Of a stretch of DNA of 6,842 bases, positions 1 through 5,194 are shown one piece after another; within the stretch, counting starts at the first letter, position 1, and every line of letters begins with the position of its first letter. The stretch is from Cognatazoarcus sp050305135 (GTDB taxonomy: Bacteria; Pseudomonadota; Gammaproteobacteria; Burkholderiales; Rhodocyclaceae). Made by a program: the position numbers and the translations under genes. The stretch is from assembly GCA_050305135.1 (NCBI GenBank), contig JBNLET010000033.1, positions 1 through 6,842 on the forward strand. Reading direction: 5' to 3'. The notes under the pieces are model-generated. The model was not told the origin of the DNA. It worked only from the letters and a program-made list of their open reading frames with translations, and did no database searches.

Positions 1-1178
1 GCCGTTTCGAGGAGCACCACGGCATCAAGTACTCCCAGGCAGCCCTGAGCTCTGCGGCCGAACTGGCGGCCAAGTACATCAACGATCGCCACCTGCCGGA
101 CAAGGCGATCGACGTGATCGACGAAGCCGGCGCAGCCCAGCGCATCCTGCCCAAGTCGCGCCAGCGCAAGACCATTGGCAAGCCCGAGATCGAGGAGATC
201 GTCGCCAAGATCGCCCGCATCCCGCCGCGCAGCGTCTCGTCCGACGACAAGGCCGCGCTGAAGACGCTCGATCGCGACCTGAAGAACGTCGTGTTCGGTC
301 AGGACAAGGCAATCGACGCGCTGGCCCAGGCGATCAAGATGTCACGCTCCGGCCTCGGCAATCCGCAGAAGCCGATCGGCTGCTTCCTGTTCTCCGGCCC
401 GACCGGCGTCGGCAAGACCGAAGTCGCCCGCCAGCTGGCCTACACGCTGGGCATCGAGCTGGAACGCTTCGACATGTCGGAGTACATGGAGCGCCACGCG
501 GTCAGCCGGCTGATCGGCGCGCCGCCGGGCTACGTCGGCTTCGACCAGGGCGGCCTGCTGACCGAAGCGATCACCAAGAAGCCGCACTGCGTGCTGCTGC
601 TCGACGAGATCGAGAAGGCCCATCCGGACATCTACAACATCCTGCTGCAGGTGATGGACCACGGCAAGCTGACCGACAACAACGGCCGCCATGCGGACTT
701 CCGCAACGTGATCTTGATCATGACCACCAACGCCGGCGCCGAGTCGATGCAGAAGCCGACCATCGGTTTCTCGGCCAAGCGCGAGACCGGCGACGAGATG
801 GAAGAGATCAAGCGGATGTTCTCGCCGGAATTCCGCAACCGCCTCGACGGCATGATCTCGTTCGCACCGCTCGATCACGAGGTCATCCTGCGCGTGGTGG
901 ACAAGTTCCTGATGCAGCTCGAAGCCCAGTTGCACGAGAAGAAGGTCGATGCGACCTTTACCGACGCGTTGAAGGCTTGGCTGGCCGAGAACGGCTTCGA
1001 TCCGATGATGGGCGCGCGCCCGATGTCGCGCCTGATCCAGGACACGATCCGGGCGGCACTGGCCGACGAGTTGCTGTTCGGCCGGCTGGCCGGCGGCGGA
1101 CGCGTCACGATCGACCTGGACGACGACGACAAGGTCACGCTGATCTTCGAGGAAGAGGAAGAAGCGGCCCAGGTCTGA
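1..1178 (+). CDS. clpA: ATP-dependent Clp protease ATP-binding subunit ClpA (C-terminal half, 5' end outside window)
   Basis: ClpA is the hexameric AAA+ unfoldase that feeds substrates, including ClpS-delivered N-degron proteins, into the cytosolic ClpP protease. The first complete codon is at base 3 and 391 residues are visible, about half of the roughly 750-residue family length. The fragment opens with the end of the first ATPase module (YINDRHLPDKAIDVIDEAG) and then holds the whole second module. That module shows Walker A GPTGVGKT (396-419), Walker B VLLLDE (591-608), the arginine-finger region FRNRLD, and sensor 2 GARPM (1011-1025). An IGF tripeptide (762-770) sits where family members carry the ClpP-docking IGL/IGF loop, so this is a ClpP partner and not the disaggregase ClpB. 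The chain ends in an acidic run, EEEEEAAQV. A terminator follows 19 bp after the stop. An upstream clpS would be expected but lies outside the window. No frameshift is seen. Confidence 0.97.
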   Translation, partial: RFEEHHGIKYSQAALSSAAELAAKYINDRHLPDKAIDVIDEAGAAQRILPKSRQRKTIGKPEIEEIVAKIARIPPRSVSSDDKAALKTLDRDLKNVVFGQDKAIDALAQAIKMSRSGLGNPQKPIGCFLFSGPTGVGKTEVARQLAYTLGIELERFDMSEYMERHAVSRLIGAPPGYVGFDQGGLLTEAITKKPHCVLLLDEIEKAHPDIYNILLQVMDHGKLTDNNGRHADFRNVILIMTTNAGAESMQKPTIGFSAKRETGDEMEEIKRMFSPEFRNRLDGMISFAPLDHEVILRVVDKFLMQLEAQLHEKKVDATFTDALKAWLAENGFDPMMGARPMSRLIQDTIRAALADELLFGRLAGGGRVTIDLDDDDKVTLIFEEEEEAAQV

Positions 1179-1197
1179 CAGGCCATTGAAACAGCTG

Positions 1198-1228
1198 CGG
1201 GCGGCCGATCGGCCGCCCGTCTTTTTTT
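1198..1228 (+). terminator. Intrinsic terminator after clpA
   Basis: A perfect 22-bp palindrome (1198-1219, CGGGCGGCC...GGCCGCCCG) is followed after two bases by seven consecutive T residues (1222-1228). It begins 19 bp past the clpA stop codon. This is a textbook rho-independent terminator and suggests that rraA is mainly transcribed separately from clpA. Confidence 0.93.
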
Positions 1229-1264
1229 GTCGCGGCCGCGCCGGTCGTGCCCTTCCAATCGAGC

Positions 1265-1270
1265 AAGAGG
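1265..1270 (+). promoter_or_regulatory. Ribosome-binding site of the rraA-family gene
   Basis: AAGAGG lies 7 bases upstream of the ATG at 1278. It supports that start over in-frame alternative starts nearer 1227, which would fall inside the clpA terminator and add residues absent from the family. Confidence 0.8.
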
Positions 1271-1277
1271 ATTTGCG

Positions 1278-1760
1278 ATGACGTTCCAGACTGCAGACTT
1301 GTGCGACCAACACGACGCGGCGGTACGAGTGGTGGCGCCGATGGGCTTCCGCCACTTCGGCGGCCGGCCCGCATTCAGCGGTGCCATCAGCACGCTGAAA
1401 GTCTTCGAGGACAATTCCCTCGTCAGAAGCGCGCTGGAGGAGCCCGGTGATGGCAAGGTGCTGGTCGTGGACGGCGGCGGCTCGATGCGCTGCGCGATGG
1501 TCGGCGATCAGCTGGCGCTGCTGGCGGCCAGGAACGGCTGGGCCGGCATCCTCGTGTACGGCTGCATCCGGGATTCGGCGGCGATCGGTGAAATGCAGCT
1601 GGGCGTGATGGCGCTCGGCACCCACCCGCGCAAGAGCATCAAGAAAGGCATCGGCGAACGTGACGTCCCGGTCGCATTCGGCGGCGTCGAGTTCGAGCCC
1701 GGTCAATACCTGTACGCGGACGCCGACGGCATCCTGCTGGCCGCCTCCGCCCTCGGCTGA
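1278..1760 (+). CDS. rraA: RraA-family protein (RNase E inhibitor RraA / 4-hydroxy-4-methyl-2-oxoglutarate aldolase-like)
   Basis: This 160-residue cytosolic protein spans the whole RraA/HMG-aldolase fold and nearly matches the length of E. coli RraA (161). Conserved blocks are FGGRPAFSG (27-35), KVFEDNSL (41-48), VLVVDGGGSMR (61-71), ILVYGCIRD (91-99), GIGERDVPV (124-132) and the C-terminal YLYADADGILL. E. coli RraA binds RNase E and restrains mRNA decay. Related proteins are metal-dependent class II aldolases that cleave 4-hydroxy-4-methyl-2-oxoglutarate and can decarboxylate oxaloacetate. D77 is followed by exactly 20 residues and then R98-D99, matching the D-X20-R-D motif associated with the aldolase/decarboxylase members. 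As I recall it, E. coli RraA lacks both aspartates. Enzymatic activity is therefore plausible, but this is inference; many databases would label it 'ribonuclease activity regulator RraA'. The gene is flanked by its own terminator and aceA lies downstream under a separate promoter. No convincing promoter is visible in the roughly 50 bp between the clpA terminator and the start. Confidence 0.9.
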   Translation: MTFQTADLCDQHDAAVRVVAPMGFRHFGGRPAFSGAISTLKVFEDNSLVRSALEEPGDGKVLVVDGGGSMRCAMVGDQLALLAARNGWAGILVYGCIRDSAAIGEMQLGVMALGTHPRKSIKKGIGERDVPVAFGGVEFEPGQYLYADADGILLAASALG

Positions 1761-1781
1761 CCGGACCCGGCGCAATGCAAC

Positions 1782-1809
1782 AGGCGCACCCCGGCGAGTG
1801 CGCCTTTTT
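1782..1809 (+). terminator. Intrinsic terminator after the rraA-family gene
   Basis: An 8-bp stem AGGCGCAC/GTGCGCCT (1782-1789 with 1798-1805) has an 8-base loop and is followed by a short T run (1805-1809). It lies 21 bp past the rraA stop and insulates aceA from rraA. Confidence 0.88.
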
Positions 1810-1859
1810 GTTTCACTCGAGGAAAGTGGATTCCGAACTATAAAAACCAGACAGCAACA

Positions 1860-1877
1860 TACTGAAATTACTGAAAT
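1860..1877. repeat. Perfect 9-bp tandem repeat (TACTGAAAT x2)
   Basis: TACTGAAAT occurs at 1860-1868 and again, back to back, at 1869-1877. Two direct copies spaced roughly one helical turn apart upstream of a promoter could bind a regulator dimer, but I do not recognise the motif. Confidence 0.75.
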
Positions 1878-1885
1878 ATTTTTTT

Positions 1886-1902
1886 CTTATATCTTATATA
1901 AG
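1886..1902. repeat. 7-bp tandem repeat (CTTATAT x2) ending in a 10-bp palindrome
   Basis: CTTATAT is repeated directly at 1886-1892 and 1893-1899. The second copy forms the left part of the perfect palindrome CTTATATAAG (1893-1902). The palindrome is too short and AT-rich to make a stable RNA hairpin, so a protein-binding or DNA-bending role is likelier if it has any role. Confidence 0.65.
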
Positions 1903-1907
1903 ACACA

Positions 1908-1936
1908 TTGCTGCACAGCACGATAGCCGCTATACT
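1908..1936 (+). promoter_or_regulatory. Candidate sigma70 promoter of aceA with overlapping inverted repeat
   Basis: A -10 box TATACT (1931-1936, 5 of 6 to consensus) lies 17 bp downstream of TTGCTG (1908-1913, 3 of 6 to the -35 consensus). A start near 1943 would give a leader of about 98 bases. The inverted repeat TGCTG-CA-CAGCA (1909-1920) overlaps the -35 element, so a bound repressor there would block RNA polymerase. The weak -35 may mean an activator is needed. No experimental start site is known to me. Confidence 0.55.
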
Positions 1937-2029
1937 TCACCCAAGTTCAGTGAGCCGTGCCGGAAGATCCGAACAATCAGGCCTCCGACAGGATCGGACG
2001 CCACACTCCCTCCCTCAAACCCGGTAGAC

Positions 2030-2036
2030 AAGGAAA
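2030..2036 (+). promoter_or_regulatory. Ribosome-binding site of aceA
   Basis: AAGGAAA places its AAGGA core 6 bases before the ATG at 2041. It fixes the start there, not at the in-frame GTG at 1957, which would add 28 residues not found in isocitrate lyases. A second ATG at 2047 is also in frame. Confidence 0.85.
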
Positions 2037-2040
2037 CGAT

Positions 2041-3354
2041 ATGTCCATGACCCGTGAACAACAGATTGCAGCCCTCGACAAGGACTGGGCCGAGAATCCC
2101 CGCTGGAAAGGCGTCAAGCGCGGCTACAAGGCCGAGGACGTGGTCCGTCTGCCCGGCAGCCTGCAGCCGGAATACACGCTGGCCAAGCGTGGTGCCGAGA
2201 AGCTGTGGGAGCGGGTGAACGGCGGCGCCAAGAAGGGCTACGTCAATGCCTTCGGTGCGATCACCGCCGGCCAGGCGATGCAGCAGGCCAAGGCCGGCCT
2301 CGAGGCCGTATATCTGTCCGGCTGGCAGGTCGCCGCCGACGGCAACACCTCCGAAACCATGTACCCAGACCAGTCGCTGTACGCCTACGAATCGGTCCCG
2401 ACGATGGTTCGCCGCATCAACAACACCTTCAAGCGCGCCGACGAGATCCAGTGGTCGCGCGGCGTCAACCCGGGTGACGACGGCTTCATCGACTACTTCC
2501 TGCCGATCGTGGCCGACGCCGAAGCCGGTTTCGGCGGCGTGCTGAACGCCTTCGAACTGATGAAGAACATGATCACCAACGGCGCCGCCGGCGTTCACTT
2601 CGAAGACCAGCTGGCTGCCGTCAAGAAGTGCGGCCACATGGGTGGCAAGGTGCTGGTGCCGACCCGCGAAGCCTGCGAGAAGCTGATCGCGGCCCGCTTC
2701 GCCGCTGACGTGATGGGCGTGCCGACGCTGATCCTGGCTCGTACCGACGCCGAGGCCGCCAACCTGCTGACCTCCGACTACGACGCCAACGACAAGCCGT
2801 TCCTGACCGGTGAGCGCACCCAGGAGGGCTTCTACCGCGTCAAGAACGGCCTCGAGCAGGCCATCTCGCGCGGCGTCGCCTACGCGCCGTACGCCGACCT
2901 GGTGTGGTGCGAGACCGGCACGCCGGACCTGGGCTTCGCCCGCGAGTTCGCGCAGGCCGTGCATGCCGCGAGCCCCGGCAAGCTGCTTGCCTACAACTGC
3001 TCGCCGTCCTTCAACTGGAAGAAGAACCTGGACGACAAGACCATCGCCGCGTTCCAGGACGAGCTCTCGGCACTGGGCTACAAGTACCAGTTCATCACGC
3101 TCGCCGGCATCCACGTCATGTGGTACAACACCTTCCAGTTCGCCAACGCCTACGCTGGCGGCGAGGGCATGAAGCACTACGTCGAAATGGTGCAGGAGCC
3201 GGAATTCGCGGCCCGCGAGAAGGGCTACACCTTCGTCTCGCACCAGCAGGAAGTCGGCGCCGGCTACTTCGACGACGTGACCACCGTGATCCAGGGCGGC
3301 TCCTCGAGCGTCAAGGCTCTGGCCGGCTCGACCGAGGAAGAGCAGTTCCACTGA
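2041..3354 (+). CDS. aceA: Isocitrate lyase
   Basis: This cytosolic, Mg2+-dependent enzyme splits isocitrate into succinate and glyoxylate, the first step of the glyoxylate shunt that lets cells grow on acetate, fatty acids and other C2 sources. The 437-residue product is close to E. coli AceA (434). Visible hallmarks are YLSGWQVAADGN, MYPDQSLY, PIVADAEAGFGGVLNAFELM, HFEDQLA, and the catalytic loop KKCGH with C197 (E. coli numbering C195). The SPS residues (321-323) within NCSPSFNW and the C-terminal lid ending in EEEQFH are also present. All active-site segments look intact, and the length fits the short bacterial subfamily and not the larger fungal/AceA2 types. The gene stands alone: terminators flank it, and neither malate synthase (aceB) nor the kinase/phosphatase aceK is visible nearby. 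Expression probably depends on the AT-rich region and promoter upstream. A malate synthase must be encoded elsewhere for a complete shunt. Confidence 0.98.
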   Translation: MSMTREQQIAALDKDWAENPRWKGVKRGYKAEDVVRLPGSLQPEYTLAKRGAEKLWERVNGGAKKGYVNAFGAITAGQAMQQAKAGLEAVYLSGWQVAADGNTSETMYPDQSLYAYESVPTMVRRINNTFKRADEIQWSRGVNPGDDGFIDYFLPIVADAEAGFGGVLNAFELMKNMITNGAAGVHFEDQLAAVKKCGHMGGKVLVPTREACEKLIAARFAADVMGVPTLILARTDAEAANLLTSDYDANDKPFLTGERTQEGFYRVKNGLEQAISRGVAYAPYADLVWCETGTPDLGFAREFAQAVHAASPGKLLAYNCSPSFNWKKNLDDKTIAAFQDELSALGYKYQFITLAGIHVMWYNTFQFANAYAGGEGMKHYVEMVQEPEFAAREKGYTFVSHQQEVGAGYFDDVTTVIQGGSSSVKALAGSTEEEQFH

Positions 3355-3366
3355 TCGCCGTCATCT

Positions 3367-3392
3367 GCGCGCAACCGCCCGCGGTTGCGCGC
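3367..3392. other. Strong hairpin just after aceA
   Basis: A perfect 11-bp inverted repeat (GCGCGCAACCG/CGGTTGCGCGC) with a 4-base loop begins 12 bp after the aceA stop. It has no T tract, so it probably protects the mRNA 3' end or assists termination and is not a complete intrinsic terminator. Confidence 0.7.
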
Positions 3393-3401
3393 CAGCGATG
3401 C

Positions 3402-3427
3402 AAGGGCCACCCGCGGGTGGCCCTTTT
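3402..3427 (+). terminator. Intrinsic terminator after aceA
   Basis: A perfect 24-bp palindrome (3402-3425, AAGGGCCACCC/GGGTGGCCCTT) runs into TTTT (3424-3427). It lies between aceA and the convergent gst gene. The T run is on the plus-strand side; on the minus strand only two T residues follow the hairpin, so it mainly stops aceA transcripts but may slow gst transcripts as well. Confidence 0.88.
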
Positions 3428-3435
3428 CGTTGTCT

Positions 3436-4107
3436 TCAGCGCGGTCCGCCGAACAGGTTCGACAGCCCGTCGTAGTCCGGCAACACCTCGCTCTCGACCA
3501 GCGCGGCGGCCTCCCACTCCTTCATCGCCGGGTGGTTCAGCATCGCGTCCCGGTACTCGGCCGCGACCTCCGGCAGCTTGACGTTGTAGGTGTTGAAGCG
3601 CCACACGATCGGCGCAAACATCGCGTCGGCAATCGAGAAGCGGCCGAACAGCCAGGGCTCGTCCTGCCCGCCGAAGTGCGCCCGCGCATCGGTCCACAGA
3701 CCGGCGATGCGCGCGATGTCGCTGGCCACGTCGGTGCCCGGCACCGTTCCCTTCAGGCGCAGCTTGATGTTCATCGGCATCGCGCCACGCAGCGCCGAGA
3801 AACCGGAATGCATCTCTGCACTTACGCTCCGCGCCCGCGCCCGAGCCATCGGGTCGTCCGGCCACAGGCCGGTGTGGCGCTCGGCGAGAAACTCGGCGAT
3901 CGCCAGCGTATCCCACACCTGGAAGCCGTTCACGTGCAGGCAGGGCACCAGTCCGTTGGCCGAGTAGGCACGGTGCCTGTCGTTCGGCCCCTGCCCGCGC
4001 ACCTCGACCTTGTGTTCCTCGAATGCGATGCCGAAGTGCTTCAGCAGCAGCCACGGGCGCAGCGACCAAGACGAATAGTTCTGATTGCCAAAGTACAGCC
4101 GATACAT
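3436..4107 (-). CDS. Glutathione S-transferase family protein
   Basis: This 223-residue protein has the two-domain cytosolic GST fold. The N-terminal thioredoxin-like domain (about 1-80) starts with the motif NYSSWSLRPWLL (10-21), whose serines S12, S13 or S15 could activate glutathione. It keeps the cis-proline at P55 in LVPCL and a glutathione gamma-glutamyl-contacting position at D66-T67, where most relatives have Asp/Glu-Ser. The helical C-terminal domain (about 88-223) contains FSIADAMFAPI, with the N-capping box S158-x-x-D161. NYSSWS-type proteins form a common proteobacterial GST subgroup without a settled substrate; detoxification or isomerase activity is possible but cannot be read from the sequence. 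The ATG at 4107 is supported by a ribosome-binding site 7 bases upstream. The gene converges on aceA and diverges from the TPR-protein gene, with a 188-bp gap between the two starts. No strong promoter was found there. Confidence 0.92.
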   Translation of the reverse strand: MYRLYFGNQNYSSWSLRPWLLLKHFGIAFEEHKVEVRGQGPNDRHRAYSANGLVPCLHVNGFQVWDTLAIAEFLAERHTGLWPDDPMARARARSVSAEMHSGFSALRGAMPMNIKLRLKGTVPGTDVASDIARIAGLWTDARAHFGGQDEPWLFGRFSIADAMFAPIVWRFNTYNVKLPEVAAEYRDAMLNHPAMKEWEAAALVESEVLPDYDGLSNLFGGPR

Positions 4108-4114
4108 GCCCTAT

Positions 4115-4119
4115 CTCCC
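4115..4119 (-). promoter_or_regulatory. Ribosome-binding site of the gst gene
   Basis: On the minus strand the sequence reads GGGAG within TGGGAGA, with its core ending 7 bases before the ATG. It supports the chosen GST start. Confidence 0.75.
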
Positions 4120-4285
4120 ATCGGTGTCATTCGTCGGATCCGGCCGCCCGCTCGGATTGCGCGAGCCGACCAGGCCCGAAACAGTCTTTCGATACCATGT
4201 CATCTACATGCTTCTGCTATGCTCCCGGCAACTCTCGACCGCTGTCGGCCGGCGCCGTACTCGGCCGCACTCGGCATCTTGCCCT

Positions 4286-4290
4286 GGGAA
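4286..4290 (+). promoter_or_regulatory. Ribosome-binding site of the TPR membrane protein gene
   Basis: GGGAA lies 5 bases before the ATG at 4296. It favours that start over upstream in-frame starts as far back as 4023, which would run into the oppositely oriented gst gene. A second ATG at 4291 lies in another frame and closes after four codons. Confidence 0.65.
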
Positions 4291-4295
4291 ATGCC

Positions 4296-5051
4296 ATGCC
4301 ATTGATCGGACTCGGACTGCACGTACTCGTTGCATTGTTCTTCGCGATCCACGCGGTGCGCAGCGGGCAGAACAGCTACTGGCTGTTCATCCTGTTCTCG
4401 TTTCCGCTGCTGGGCAGCGTCGTTTATTTCTTCGCCATCTACATGCCCCAGTCGCGCCTCGAGCACGGCGCGGCAAGAGCCATCAGAGCGGCCACGAAGA
4501 TTCTCGATCCGCAGCGCGAACTGAGGGAAGCCCAGGCCGCCTTCGATTATGCACCCACCGCCCAGAACCAGATGCGGCTCGCGCAGGCGCTGCTCGAAGG
4601 CGACCGGGCCTCCGACGCCGCCGACGCCTTCGAGGCCTGCCTCAACGGCCCGTTCGCCGAGGACCTCGACATTCGCCTCGGTGCCGCGCGCGCCAGCCTG
4701 GAGTGCGGCCGCGGCGAGGCTGCGCTGGCCCATGTCGCCCGGCTGCAAGACAAATCGCCCGAGTTCCGCAGCGGTGAAGTGAGCCTATTGCGCGCCCGAA
4801 TCCTCGCCTCGCTCGGGCGCGACGAAGAGGCCGGACAGGCGTTCGAGTTCGCCTTGCAGCGCTTCGGCAGCTTCGACATCATCGCCGAATACGCGATCTG
4901 GGCCATCGAGCGCGCCGACGCCGCCACGGCCGACCGGCTGATGGCCCACATCGGCGAACAGACACGCCACTGGAACCGCGCGACGCGGGACCGCTACGCG
5001 CCGCAGATGCGGCGTGTCGAAGCCGCCGTCGCGGCGCGCGCGAAGGCCTGA
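4296..5051 (+). CDS. Membrane-anchored TPR-like repeat protein of unknown function
   Basis: I do not recognise a named family member. The 251-residue product starts with two hydrophobic helices, about residues 4-22 (LGLHVLVALFFAIHAV) and 28-49 (YWLFILFSFPLLGSVVYFF), joined by a short polar turn. This hairpin resembles the PLDc_N-type membrane segment found at the start of cardiolipin synthases, but no phospholipase domain follows. A charged linker (about 53-80) leads to helical repeats with TPR-like spacing at about 87-116, 123-151, 161-190 and 192-222, for example MRLAQALLEGDRASDAADAFEACL split over 93-116. With both termini on the same side, the repeats are probably cytoplasmic and serve protein-protein contacts, perhaps in envelope assembly; that is inference. 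The start at 4296 puts the first helix at the N-terminus and has a ribosome-binding site. The gene is divergent from gst and is followed by a LysR-type gene with no clear terminator between them. Confidence 0.8.
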   Translation: MPLIGLGLHVLVALFFAIHAVRSGQNSYWLFILFSFPLLGSVVYFFAIYMPQSRLEHGAARAIRAATKILDPQRELREAQAAFDYAPTAQNQMRLAQALLEGDRASDAADAFEACLNGPFAEDLDIRLGAARASLECGRGEAALAHVARLQDKSPEFRSGEVSLLRARILASLGRDEEAGQAFEFALQRFGSFDIIAEYAIWAIERADAATADRLMAHIGEQTRHWNRATRDRYAPQMRRVEAAVAARAKA

Positions 5052-5194
5052 GTCCGCCGCGCCGGCCCGAGCAGCGGGACCCGACCACGAGCGGCGCGCG
5101 GCTCGAGGCGCTCGATTCCTGCCCGGCCGCTCGCCCCACCCGGCGGCCTGCACGGGGCTAAGATGTGCTCGTCGTCCCGAACCCCGCCCTCCAA

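Larger units (their letters stand above)
1831..1910. promoter_or_regulatory. AT-rich control region upstream of aceA
   Basis: These 80 bases are only about 26% GC (21 of 80 counted) in otherwise very GC-rich DNA. They contain a 9-bp tandem repeat, a 7-bp tandem repeat, a T run (1879-1885) and a 10-bp palindrome, and they sit immediately upstream of a candidate promoter. An AT-rich stretch there could act as an UP element, a site for a nucleoid protein, or a regulator-binding region for acetate/fatty-acid control of aceA. The composition is seen directly; the regulatory role is inferred. Confidence 0.6.

Noticed and set aside
342..1775. A 477-codon open frame on the minus strand opposite clpA and the rraA-family gene
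   Set aside because: It spans two well-recognised genes and the terminator between them, its translation is low-complexity (rich in R, A, H, D, Q) with no family resemblance, and long antisense frames are expected in GC-rich coding DNA.
1984..1998. Small hairpin TCCGA/TCGGA in the aceA leader as a riboswitch element
   Set aside because: A single 5-bp stem is expected by chance, and no known riboswitch core is visible in the roughly 98-base leader.
1957..2040. N-terminal extension of aceA from a GTG at 1957
   Set aside because: The extra 28 residues have no counterpart in isocitrate lyases, and a good ribosome-binding site sits directly before the ATG at 2041.
1930..3351. A 473-codon open frame on the minus strand opposite aceA
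   Set aside because: It mirrors aceA codon for codon, the product is Val/Gly/Leu/His-rich without motifs, and strong GC bias at third positions removes antisense stops.
3311..4069. A 252-codon minus-strand frame overlapping the gst gene
   Set aside because: It is a shifted-frame shadow of the GST gene, is arginine-rich, and runs across the aceA terminator.
4023..4295. N-terminal extension of the TPR membrane protein back to 4023
   Set aside because: It would overlap the start of the oppositely oriented gst gene, its residues look non-coding, and the ATG at 4296 has a ribosome-binding site and puts a membrane helix at the N-terminus.
4108..4295. Possible promoters in the 188-bp gap between gst and the TPR protein gene
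   Set aside because: TATGCT at 4218 has no -35 partner at a suitable distance, and the best minus-strand pair (TTGCCG with TGTAGA) matches the -10 consensus in only 3 of 6 positions.
5092..5109. GC-rich inverted repeat after the TPR protein gene (CGAGC...GCTCG)
   Set aside because: The stem is only about 5 bp with an 8-base loop and there is no T tract, so it is not supported as a terminator.
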